Shown: positions 43,466 to 53,390 of the stretch, one piece after another | Layout: the number at the start of each line of letters is the position of its first letter | Position numbering within the stretch: the first letter of the stretch is position 1 | The notes under the pieces: generated by a model | What the model saw: the letters and a program-made list of their open reading frames with translations, nothing else | Told to the model about the DNA's origin: nothing | Database searches by the model: none | Made by a program: the position numbers and the translations under genes | NCBI GenBank assembly: GCA_021234155.1 | Contig: JAJEKV010000024.1 | Span: 13,242,913-13,306,912 of the forward strand | Direction: 5' to 3' | From: Isoetes taiwanensis | Lineage: Eukaryota; Streptophyta; Lycopodiopsida; Isoetales; Isoetaceae | DNA: 64,000 nt

Positions 43466-45384
43466 ATTGATTATCAAAACATGACTTTGAACTATGATTT
43501 AAGCCACTTCACCCTCCGGCCATGGAGGGCAACCCTCCGTGCGCAGCACCTTGTTAAAGGTAGCTGGTGTAAATTACTTTCGAAGGTAGCTATAGATAAA
43601 GGTGCAACACACAATGAACAAGTTAAGATAAATCGAATAGAATAGAAGGCTTACATGGTGTTGTTCACAACACATCCCTTAGTCACAACAAGAATAGAGT
43701 ACAATGGAACACAATAGAATAGAGAGTGACTATATGAGATTTATAGTACACAACATCAACAACTCATAGACATGGCCACACAGGATCTTAAAAGGATCCA
43801 ATGGCCAGAAGTTATTCCAACTTTCCAAAATGATCTAATGGCCAAGAAGTTACTATACACAAATGCACAAGTTCCCAAATTATGTCCAAGAAGGTAGGGC
43901 ACCATAATGTTCGACGGTGCGTGATGCTGCAAGATGGCCAAGGTTCCATTCTAGGCTTAAGACTCGGGTTCGTTGCAGTTTTAAGTATGCCTGGTGTAGA
44001 TGCTATGTGCATGTATGCGTATCATCTACATGTTTTCAACGGCCCAACAATGTTGGGCATCTTATTACTACACGTGCACCCAAAACTACATGCTTCCAAC
44101 TTATGCTCAGCAATGCTGGACACCGTTACTAGTTTGCTATAACGATGGAGTAACTTCAGTCCCAAGAAAAAATATTTGTATTTAATTTATTCTTACATAT
44201 GCGAGGCATGAATAAACTTACCTCTTATTAGGGCCTTGGGACTAGAACAAGTATGCACGGAAGTTCTCCAAGCAATACTTCCATTGGTAAGCTAGCAGTT
44301 CTTTTAGAGGAAGAACAAACCACAAAAATGAAAACATGGCGCCAGGCTACACGCAATACTATGTTCCATAATGGCTGGGTGCTTGGTGGAAAAATACACC
44401 AGCTGCATCAATTAATGATGTGGGGGTGAAATTTGAAGCCATGGCACTTATTAGTTTTATTATCTTGCAGGCAAGACTGCATTTGTACAAAGAGCATAGT
44501 GGGTAGTTTTTACATTCTATTCTTATGTTATAGAGTACATTCATCTTAAGTCGGGTATAGTGGACTCCTATTTAGTAAAGAGATTTCATCGCTCTTAAGC
44601 GGAACTCTGGATTAAATGTGCAAATTGAAACTACTAGAGTATTGTGTCTTCTTTCACATTGTAGGTCAGCCTCATAACCATAATTCATATTGAGTTGAGA
44701 AGTGTTGGACAAGATCAGAGGAACTCAGGTTCAAGGACAGATGATGTAGCAGACAAAAGGTTGTTACTTCTTTTTAGTGCATATATGTTCTCCATTCAGA
44801 TTGAACTTCTAATAATGCATTTCTTTTTGCATAGCACGACTCTTCTTATATATAAATTCCTGACACTACTTTGCTGACTTGTGTTGTATCCAAGTTATTG
44901 CACGAATGCTTTGTTGTCACTTACCAAGGATAGGGAAACAATGAAGCTAATATTGACTACTATTACGAAATTAATAAGCATGGGGGCCCATCTCCGGGTG
45001 TCTAGGCAATGCGCCAGACAGCCAACAAATCTTACACCCACGTTCATTCCAAATAGTTCTCCGGCATGTTATGATTTTGTTGTATTCCATGTTTTACTGA
45101 ATAACTTGAACAAATGCTGGGAGGATGCTTTCAGGCCCATATATGACTGGCTGAATCATGTAGGACAAAAAGGAACATTGTAAATTACCCAAAAAGATCA
45201 CAAAAAAGCAAGCTCATGGACACCAACATTGCAGTTTAAAGCATTGTTATAGGAAAACCCTCCAGCAACTACATGGCAAGCTTGGAAACTAAGATTTGCA
45301 ACACCCACAGTTTTCTTTCAAGAAAAATTTGTAAATACTTCCTTCATACAATAACCAATCCTGACAACACTGCTATTATAATAG

Positions 45385-45413
45385 GCCAAAAACGACTGGC
45401 GGTCGTTTTTGGC
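45385..45413 (+). other. Perfect hairpin at the LINE B 5' end
   Basis: GCCAAAAACGAC (45385-45396), loop TGGCG, and its complement (45402-45413) form a 12-bp stem two bases from the LINE 5' end and 24 nt before the ORF1 ATG. The B1 copy (28918 on) has the same stem with mismatches. Confidence 0.85.
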
Positions 45414-45436
45414 GACAGAAATTTCGTATTGAGGGG

Positions 45437-46150
45437 ATGCCCCCGAAGGCAAAAAAAAGCTATGAAACTGAATACGAAGGAGACACTGCCAATTTGTTGG
45501 CAGTGATGCACGAATTGAAATCAGAAATCCTAAATCTGAGAGCAGAGGTAGAAGGAATGCGTGGAACCTTAGACGAACTGGTGGCTCAAAATACAAACTT
45601 GAAAAACCAGAATGCTGAGTTGTCTACCAATTTACAGAAACCTTCCACAGATTTTAGGGCGCAGATAATAGCTTTGGAGAATAAACTAGCATCATTGATG
45701 GCCGAAACCACAAAAGAACAAATGAGGATACACCATGCTGAAGTATCATCTGAGCAGATAGATCAAGAATCCAGGGCAAAGAATTTGAAGATTTCGGGAC
45801 TTCCTGAAATTGATGGAGAAGAGATTGCAGAAACAGTAAGGCGGTTTTTCTCTGAAACAATGCATTTGCATGATCCCCTTCATGTAAATTCAAGAAGGCT
45901 GGGCAAACCAGGCAATCACACTCGCCCCATCTTGGTAAGGTTTCAAACCAAAGAAGCCAGAGACCGTGTGCTCCAAAATAGGAGTGCACTCAAGGGAGAG
46001 AGAATCTGGTTGGACCTAGATTTAACACCAGGCCAATTAGATGTCAGAAAGAAGGAATGGGCTAAAGTGAAGGAAGCAAGGGAATCAGGGTTTGTAGCTT
46101 ACTTAGATCATGCAGGTCGGGCTATAGTTACAAACAAGAAGCATAAATAG
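45437..46150 (+). CDS. LINE B ORF1 protein (L1 ORF1p-like: coiled coil, RRM, C-terminal domain)
   Basis: 237 codons. Residues 1-8 are basic (MPPKAKKS). Residues about 18-100 are a long heptad-rich helix (LLAVMHELKSEILNLRAEVE onward) expected to trimerise. Residues about 113-185 form an RRM-like fold starting RAKNLKISGLPE and including RPILVRFQTKEARDRVLQN. A basic C-terminal part follows (LDVRKKEWAKVKEARESGF) and ends KHK-TAG. This is the layout of L1-type ORF1p RNA chaperones that coat LINE RNA in the cytoplasm. The start is set by the first ATG after a 54-nt leader. The stop is an in-frame TAG directly continued by ORF2 in the same frame. Intact, unlike the copy at 28973. Confidence 0.9.
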   Translation: MPPKAKKSYETEYEGDTANLLAVMHELKSEILNLRAEVEGMRGTLDELVAQNTNLKNQNAELSTNLQKPSTDFRAQIIALENKLASLMAETTKEQMRIHHAEVSSEQIDQESRAKNLKISGLPEIDGEEIAETVRRFFSETMHLHDPLHVNSRRLGKPGNHTRPILVRFQTKEARDRVLQNRSALKGERIWLDLDLTPGQLDVRKKEWAKVKEARESGFVAYLDHAGRAIVTNKKHK

Positions 46151-46162
46151 GAAGCAGGGGCC

Positions 46163-46999
46163 TTGAGGATTAGTCTATGGAATGCGCATGGACTCACTCA
46201 AGCAAAGATAGATGCTACATTGGAAACATGGAAAAATCAGGATATATTATGCTTCACAGAAACTTGGACACACCAATTTCGCCTTCCCCCTGACATACCT
46301 GGGTTTGTACTTCTTGGCGATGTATGGAATGAGAAAATGACAGGAGCAGGAAGAGGCTTTGGGGGAGTTGCAGCATACAAGCGAATAGAGGTAAGACATG
46401 AGATACAATTGTTGAAATCTGATGCAAACAACCAATATATTTGGTTACAGGTTAAGGAGAACACACATCAAAATTTATATTTTGCAGTATGTTATTTTGC
46501 TCCAGAAAACTCAAAAACTTATAATCGGCATGGTCTTGACAAAGAGAATCCATATGGCAATCTCTGCTCGGATATCTTGGAGTACTCAACACTAGGTAAT
46601 ATAATTCTAACAGGTGACTTCAATGGCCGCACAGGTTGTCAGCAAGCAAAAGTATATGATGATCTGGCAAATATTTACTTAGATGAGATTGACGATCCAC
46701 TGTACAGCAGAGTTTCAGATGATGTTATATCAAATGAGATGGGTAACCGGTTGCTTGAATTATGCACAGTATGTAAGCTGAAAATATTGAACGGAGTAAA
46801 AGCATTTCCACAATCTGGGAAGCTTACTTACCGGAACCATGCAGGGGGCAGCACAATAGATTATCTCATCACAAGAGATAAAAACCTAATAGCAGATTTT
46901 CAAGTAGGCTCCAAACTGCCGGAGTCAGATCATACTCCGCTACACATGGTGTTGAAAATCCGGGCCAATGTAAAGGAATTGCCCCCAGGATTCCTATAA
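46163..46999 (+). CDS. LINE B ORF2, endonuclease domain (intact, then truncated)
   Basis: Same frame as ORF1, 12 nt after its TAG, starting at a TTG codon (LRISLWNAHGL); no ATG lies between. Endonuclease blocks: WNAHGL (residues 6-11), CFTETWT (about 31-37, metal-binding Glu), YFAVCYFAP, ILTGDFNGRTGC (about 148-159), GGSTIDYLITRD (about 228-239) and SDHTPLHM (about 255-262, catalytic Asp-His). It reads through into the block junction and stops shortly after, so no RT follows. This domain nicks target DNA to prime reverse transcription. Confidence 0.9.
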   Translation: MRISLWNAHGLTQAKIDATLETWKNQDILCFTETWTHQFRLPPDIPGFVLLGDVWNEKMTGAGRGFGGVAAYKRIEVRHEIQLLKSDANNQYIWLQVKENTHQNLYFAVCYFAPENSKTYNRHGLDKENPYGNLCSDILEYSTLGNIILTGDFNGRTGCQQAKVYDDLANIYLDEIDDPLYSRVSDDVISNEMGNRLLELCTVCKLKILNGVKAFPQSGKLTYRNHAGGSTIDYLITRDKNLIADFQVGSKLPESDHTPLHMVLKIRANVKELPPGFL

Positions 47000-48590
47000 C
47001 GATGGAGTAACTCAGTCCCAAGAAAAATATTTGTATTTAATTTATTCTTACATATGCAGGCATGAATAAACTTACCTCTTATTAGGGCCTTGGGACTAGA
47101 ACAAGTATGCACGGAAGTTCTCCAAGCAATACTTCCATTGGTAACAGCAGTTCTTTTAGAGGAAGAACAAACCACAAAAATGAAAACATGGCGCCAGGCT
47201 ACACGCAATACTATGTTCCATAATGGCTGGGTGCTTGGTGGAAAAATACACCAGCTGCATCAATTAATGATGTGGGGGTGAAATTTGAAGCCATGGCACT
47301 TATTAGTTTTATTATCTTGCGGGCGATGCACTGTTGTACAAAGAGCATAGTGGGTAGTTTTACATTCTATTCTTATGTTATAGAGTACATTCATCTTAAG
47401 TGGGGTATAGTGGACTCCTATTTAGTAAAGAGATTTCATCGCTCTTAAGCGGAACTCGGATTAAATGTGCAAATTGAAACTACTAGAGTATTGTGTCTTC
47501 TTTCACATTGTAGGTCAGCCTCATAACCATAATTCATATTGAGTTGAGAAGTGTTGGACAAGATCGGAGGAACTCGGGTTCAAGGACGGATGATGTAGCG
47601 ACAAAAAGGTTGTTACTTCTTTTAGTGCATATATGTTCTCCATTCAGTGAACTTCTAATAATGCATTTCTTTTGCATAGCACGACTCTTCTTATATATAA
47701 ATTCCTGACACTACTTTGCTGACTTGTGTTGTATCCAAGTTATTGCACGAATGCTTTGTTGTCACTTACCAAGGATAGGGAAACAATGAAGCTAATATTG
47801 ACTACTATTACGAAATTAATAAGCATGGGGGCCCATCTCGTGTGTCTAGGGCAATGCGCTGCATGTGACCAACAAATCTTACACCCACGTTCATTCCAAA
47901 TAGTTCTCCGGCATGTTATGATTTTGTTGTATTCCATGTTTTACTGAATAACTTGAACAAATGCTGGGAGGATGCTTTCAGGCCCATATATGACTGGCTG
48001 AATCATGTAGGACAAAAAGGAACATTGTAAATTACCCAAAAAGATCACAAAAAAGCAAGCTCATGGACACCAACATTGCAGTTTAAAGCATTGTTATAGG
48101 AAAACCCTCCAGCAACTACATGGCAAGCTTGGAAACTAAGATTTGCAACACCCACAGTTTTCTTTCAAGAAAAATTTGTAAATACTTCCTTCATACAATA
48201 ACCAATCCTGACAACACTGCTATTATAATTACTAGTAACCTAGCAACAATATGTTTTTACGCTGAAACCTCAGAGTCCATGTGTCCAGCTGGATCCTAGT
48301 CCAAGAGGAGCTCAACATCTAAGGAGGAGTTAGTAATGCAAATGGCTACCATCACCTTTGCAAAATGTCAATGTCTTAAAATAGCAACTTTGATTGATTG
48401 TAAAAACATGACTTTCAAGTATGATTTAAGCCACTTCACCCTCTGGCCATGGAGGGCAACCCTCCGTGTGCAGCACCTTGTTTTCTTTTTCTTTTTCTTT
48501 TTCTTTTTTTTTTTTTGTTCCGTGTGGTATTTTTTCTCCGCCGCAATTCTAAGACATCTTAATCACGAAGCTTGAAGGGTTCCTCCTCTG
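46995..48590 (+). repeat. Duplicated block B, copy 3 (B3), without the LINE
   Basis: Matches B1 from 27681 to 28915, then skips the LINE and continues with segment S (48230-48590) as at 32943-33304. The uninterrupted site is TATTATAATTACTAG with ATAAT at 48225-48229. After 48590 the sequence is unique (GCCTTTTTCAGGG), not block A. Confidence 0.92.
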
Positions 48591-48636
48591 CTGCCTTTTT
48601 CAGGGTCTGCGGCACTGTTATCGCAAGACAGCTATG

Positions 48637-49593
48637 GTCTCTACCAGTGTTGTTTACGTACCCGTATTTTACGTTTACGTACGTCCCGTACCTTCCTCAC
48701 AGTACTATACGTACTATACCTATAAGTTGACAGGTCAAATTGAGCTCTTGTTTTATTAATACCGTACTTAACGTATTAATACATAAAGTACGTATTATAC
48801 GTACTTTATAAAAAAAAAGTGCAAATGACATTAGACCTATAAAATTGATAAAATTATTCATTAAAAAACATATTATTATATGTTATTATTATAGAATAGC
48901 GAAATTATGGAATTGTGGCTTCACAAAGACCTTCTACAAGCCGAATAGGCAGGTGAAGACGAAGAAGAATTTCTACTCGTAGTAGACGTGTGACACAATC
49001 AATCTCAGCGGCGGGTTTACCAAATGAAGATGAGCTTGACATGATTGAAGAAGAAGAGGTTGGGAGTGAGGATGAGCTTACGAAAGAAGAGCATTCTTGG
49101 AAATCATCATCAGAAACAGAGTCTGATGATGAAGAGGACGAAGAAGAAGGGTGATTATTCGTGGATTTCATTTATAAAATATTGTTGTTGTAAAACTCTT
49201 TATGGTTTTTATTTTGTGGTTGAAGTAAAACTAGAATTATGAGGAGATATAACTCTTAAATAGACATATTTCGATTTCAAAGCTTTGAGAAATACTTAAT
49301 TTTCTAGAGTAATATATTTTGGTTCAATTATTTAAAACTTGAAGTTCTTCATAGTAGTTGTTATTGCAACTATTTTAAATGCAATACAAGAATTTATAGT
49401 TTTAAAAAATCACACGAAGTATTTAACGTACTATACGTAAAGTACGTATTTTACGTATTTAATAAGTATTTTATAATTCTAAAAAACGTATTTAAAGTAC
49501 TTTTTAAATGAGAGGTATGCATACGGTATTAATACGTTAAGTACGTATAATACCCGTACCGTACTTAACGTACCTGACAACACTGGTCTCTAC
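48637..49593 (+). mobile_element. hAT element, non-autonomous, 8-bp target duplication
   Basis: GTCTCTAC direct repeats at 48637-48644 and 49586-49593. Terminal inverted repeats CAGTGTTG (48645-48652) and CAACACTG (49578-49585). Element length 941 bp. Subterminal regions of about 170 bp on both sides are dense in TACGTA / ACGTAC motifs. The interior keeps an acidic C-terminal tail in plus sense (about 49019-49154, PNEDELDMIEEEE ... DEEDEEEG-stop) preceded by RRRRISTRSRRV, which may be the end of a former transposase. No dimerisation domain motif remains. Confidence 0.92.
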
Positions 49594-49958
49594 TCAATTT
49601 TTTAGGAATCCTTAGCATCCAACCGCTCTAGATCCTCCCCGTGGGATTGCAAAAACCATCTAAATGAAGGTGGATTCATGCTCTAAGTAGCTCGATTTCT
49701 GCAGAATCAATAAGTGTAGAGCAAAGCATGAAAGAAAAGGGGGATTTTTTGTGAGGATTATGCAGCAAGTTGCATCGCAAAGACTGTAGTAGAATGGCGC
49801 CTCCACTGGAACAACAATTGAAGATCGGGTAGTGTTTTCTCTGTTCTCTCATCATTTATTGCAGTGAATTCCCTGCTCCATGGTTTTAGCCTATACTCCC
49901 TCGAAATTTTTAAGTCTGGAAGCATCTGGGATTTTTAGATGTAATTTTTGGATTCCAT
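49594..49958. other. No gene recognised
   Basis: Unique sequence between the hAT element and the TFIP11-like fragment; no motif seen. Confidence 0.4.
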
Positions 49959-50330
49959 TCAGTAACTCGCATGAAAATGCAAGAGCACGAGTTCCTGCTC
50001 CACCACAAGCACCAGGCAATTTCCGCTAGGCTTCCAAAAAACGTTCGGCCTCTTACTTTTGTCCCCATTCCATAATATGTCTAAACGGACCACAATTTGT
50101 AGCCTTACTTCATGATCATGGCTGTAAGCTGGAAGCCTTCTTAGGGCTTTGATTCTTTCTGGAAGTTTTTTCCAAGCTTTCAAAAATCTGAGCATAGGTT
50201 CTGGATCTTGTGGCTCCCATCTATTCATAGCAGCTGCTTCAAAAAATTGAGAATCTACTTCCATGATCAATTGCGTATATGGGTTCACTTCTCAGAAAAT
50301 AGCTTCATTGTGCAGCAGTCTGGCCAAAGA
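49959..50330 (-). pseudogene. TFIP11/STIPL1-like (GCFC domain) fragment
   Basis: The minus-strand frame reads NPYTQLIMEVDSQFFEAAAM then NRWEPQDPEPMLRFLKAWKK. Tuftelin-interacting protein 11 / NTR1 spliceosome disassembly proteins have W-x(2)DPEP-x-L-x(3)-L-x-W-x(3)-LP in their GCFC region, which fits. After LPE the sequence no longer resembles the family and ends about 60 codons later. Expected upstream G-patch and downstream exons were not found. Read as a captured or decayed piece; identification rests on one block. Confidence 0.5.
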
Positions 50331-51420
50331 TTGATTACCCCACAAGAATGTCCCTTGTGCAAGAATTCCTTGTCTGTGTGTGCGCCATGTTTTGGCTACA
50401 GAAATGCATGTAACGACATTAGGAATATGTAGTAGATTAGTGCAGATTCGTGCAAGGGCCAGTTTTGTTGAGGGCCAATTTTATTGAGAAAGACTTTAAA
50501 TTTTGTCTCCGGTCAATGGGCATGTGCATAGAGATTACCTATGATTTACAGTCTTATAAGGTGAACCTGTGCATAATGATGACTACCTAAGGCTTTTGAT
50601 TTTCGATGATGATAGATTGGGGAGATAGGCACTTTTCTCTCATTGTTCTTTTACTATGGATATTAATTGTATAGATACCATTTTGAGGCCACTAGGAGAT
50701 GGATTCAATTCAGAATACTCTTCGCCAAGTATTGGCTAGAATATGGTGCCAAGTTTCAATCTAAGCATCATCTTTACTGCTAAGCTAGGTGCCTCACATA
50801 GTTCTCGTTGACTTGGTTTGTTATTGTTTCTGCATGCAGCTTCATGTAGAAAATCATCTCCCAAGTTTTACATGCGTTTCTATCAAAGCAATTTGCTCTA
50901 GAAGTTTTCAACGCCAGTATTTCTCAAGTATTGCTGGGAATTTTATAAACTTTCTAAAATATTAAAAGGATTATATAGTGAGGAAAAACTTTATGCAAGA
51001 ACACTGAGACTGCAAAGCACTGATTAGAATGGCTTGCCAACATGGCAAACAGAGCCAAACCTGCAGTAGATCGAACTCTAGCATCAATAGCATATATAAA
51101 TTGTAGAAGTTGAGGGCACAAATTTAACAATCTATGTAGAAAGAAAGTATTAAAGTCATCAAGAACAACATGTAAAACATAGATAAGAGCATAGGAGGCC
51201 AAGATACAATAGTTATCTAAATCACAATGTTCACTGAATTACAATACAATAATCACATGCCAAGAGGTCATGTCTAATAAACGAGAATGTCTTTAAAGCA
51301 TAAGGGAAATGGATAAGAGAAACCTTCGCGGTGGCCAAGGCCACCGCGATAAATTTCTTGTATATGTTAAAAAGAGATGAATGCAGACGTCCTCTTAGTT
51401 CAAAAGCACAGGCTACCCCA
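50331..51420. other. Intergenic, no gene recognised
   Basis: Short open frames only. No repeat shared with the rest of the window was noticed. Confidence 0.4.
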
Positions 51421-51454
51421 ATTTGAAGCATCTAATCTTGGTGGTTGGATCATG

Positions 51455-51468
51455 CCCCCCCGGGGGGG
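51455..51468. repeat. C7G7 palindrome
   Basis: Seven C followed by seven G; a 14-bp perfect palindrome in an otherwise AT-rich region. Confidence 0.9.
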
Positions 51469-52439
51469 AGAGTTCAATCTAGTCCCCAGCAGATGGCACA
51501 AAGGGTGGTATTCGCACAATGTGGAAGGGGCTAAACTCCACTGACACATACTGTCACCCTGATGGTCGATGGGCAGTAGTCTTCCTAACAATTCAAGGGC
51601 ATTGTTTAGGAGTTATCAATTTATGCATCTACAGGAACTGGAGAAAGAGAAATGCAATGGAAGGATTTAGCATATTGGCTCCCACTACAAAATACAAATA
51701 ATTGGCCCTTCTCTGGAGACTTCAACAATACTCCTCTATGGGATCAAAAGGCAGGAAAAACGTTGATTATGACCAGGAATGAAAGAAGTCAATGGGAAAG
51801 ACTGATGCAAAACTTCCCATACCAAGCCCCTTTCTCCTCGAATACATATTCATGGAGCAATAAAAGAGCTTGCAATGATAGAATCTTTTATCTACTTGAC
51901 AGGATTTACATGCAAAACATATCCCTGCCTGGCGGGGACAAGCTCATTGTCAACAATGACTGTAGCAACTCCATATCAAATCACTACCCAGGGACCCTAG
52001 AAACAGGTCAGATGGCACAGAGAGGTGGAAGTAATGTGCCCTTTAAACTCAACACTAGTTTCCTCAATAACAAGCTCTTATGTGAAGAATTTCAAAACTA
52101 TTACAGATCTCTGCAATAGCTAGAGGCTAGTAGTTCCATGAAAGGATTTGTCCAAAGAATCCAATAGGTCAAGAGGTGGATCAAAGATTGGGGAAAGGTA
52201 TGGAGTCACCAAAAGAGGAAGGAGAAAAAAGAAATTTACCTGCAAATCAAAGAATTCAGACTGAAACTTTTATTGGACAAGTTCAATATGCAGCTGCAAT
52301 AGGAGGAAGACCAACTTGAGAGAGAGGTCACGCAGATTGAAGAAGTAGAGGCTCAGAGCCTTACAGTAAGAAATAAATGCATGTACCTAAACTGTATGGA
52401 CAAAAGCAATTCTAAGTTGTTTTTTTTGGATTGCAAAGC

Positions 52440-53390
52440 CTAGAATGCTGAGCAATGGCATCATATCTGTAAGATTATATTCAACCAACAATGAACAACA
52501 AAAGATTATATCCAATCAATAAGATATACAACATTTTTTCTACACCAGATACCGGAGCCTGTTCTAGCCTCAGCAAGCCAACATTGACATGAAAAAAATT
52601 AGCAGCTATTATTAGCCAAATAGCGATTTTTTAGGGGGTCTAGGCAATGTTTGCAGCGAATTTTTTGAAGAGAGATTTCTTTAAAAAAAAATAAAAAAAT
52701 AGCCATAGTTAAAACAAGTACTCCGTTATTTTCTTAAGATTAGCCAAACTATTTTCCCCCTTTTCCTTAAAGAAAAAGAGATTAGCCTTTCTTTATATTA
52801 CAATATTTATATATTAGATCATTAATATCCAAACAAAAGTGAATTCTTAGTAATGATTTTTATAGATAGCCTCCTACCATCATCATAGTAGTTTTTCAAA
52901 CTATAAATAATTTTACATATACCACATATGCATCTTAAAAAAAAGAGTTATAAGGGATGGTCAATATCCATCTAGATGCCCGAGTTGGTTGTATAATTTC
53001 ATTCAAGGGGTAGAGATCAGTGCAATTTGATCACCATATCTAGAAGGATGTCATTGCATTGAATGTAGTTCAGACTATGGATGTTATAAGCTATGTTGTG
53101 AACTTCTGTTAAAAGTTTTTTAATATTATCATATGTTTCTTGATTGTGGATTATCATTTGTAATTGTAGTACATTATATCTAAAACTATAGAATTTACAT
53201 TTTTTGCTTTTTCTAGTTAGATAAAATAGTCATGTGAAAGCTTAAAGGAATACTTAATTCAAATGTTTCGTCATACATATAAATCTAATAACAATAATAA
53301 TTTTAGCCAAATATATATCATAAAATACTATAAGATTTTGAAAAATAGCCAAACCATTTTTTATGAAAAAATAGATAGTGTGCTTAATTT
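52440..53390. other. AT-rich insertion-like segment inside LINE E
   Basis: Coding similarity to LINE E stops near 52440-52600 and resumes near 53395 (DHKGI). The segment has TTAGCCAAA-type motifs near 52607, 52738, 53303 and 53346 in one orientation, but no convincing terminal repeats or target duplication. Could be an unclassified insertion. Confidence 0.35.

Larger units (their letters stand above)
43554..46994 (+). repeat. Duplicated block B, copy 2 (B2), LINE truncated
   Basis: Matches B1 from AAAGGTAGCTGGTGTAAATT through the LINE to codon 274 of ORF2, then breaks at GCCCCCAGGATTC|CTATAACGATGG into block B3. Left neighbour is a slightly diverged copy of part of segment S (43472-43553). 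Confidence 0.92.
45383..46994 (+). mobile_element. LINE B, second copy, cut off in ORF2
   Basis: Begins at the same base as LINE B1, after ATAAT (45378-45382). It contains the 5' UTR hairpin, intact ORF1 and intact endonuclease. It ends at 46994 by the block junction, not by 5' or 3' LINE truncation, because the missing part is the 3' part. Confidence 0.9.

Noticed and set aside
45383-45470. HDV-like self-cleaving ribozyme at the LINE B 5' end
   Set aside because: Only a simple hairpin could be drawn; the double-pseudoknot pattern and catalytic C context were not found.
49045-49242. Basic 65-codon plus-strand frame in the second hAT element
   Set aside because: It overlaps, in another frame, the acidic tail that fits better as coding remnant; the basic frame is its shadow.
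52440-53390. Named transposon inside LINE E
   Set aside because: No terminal repeats, coding motif or target duplication could be defined.
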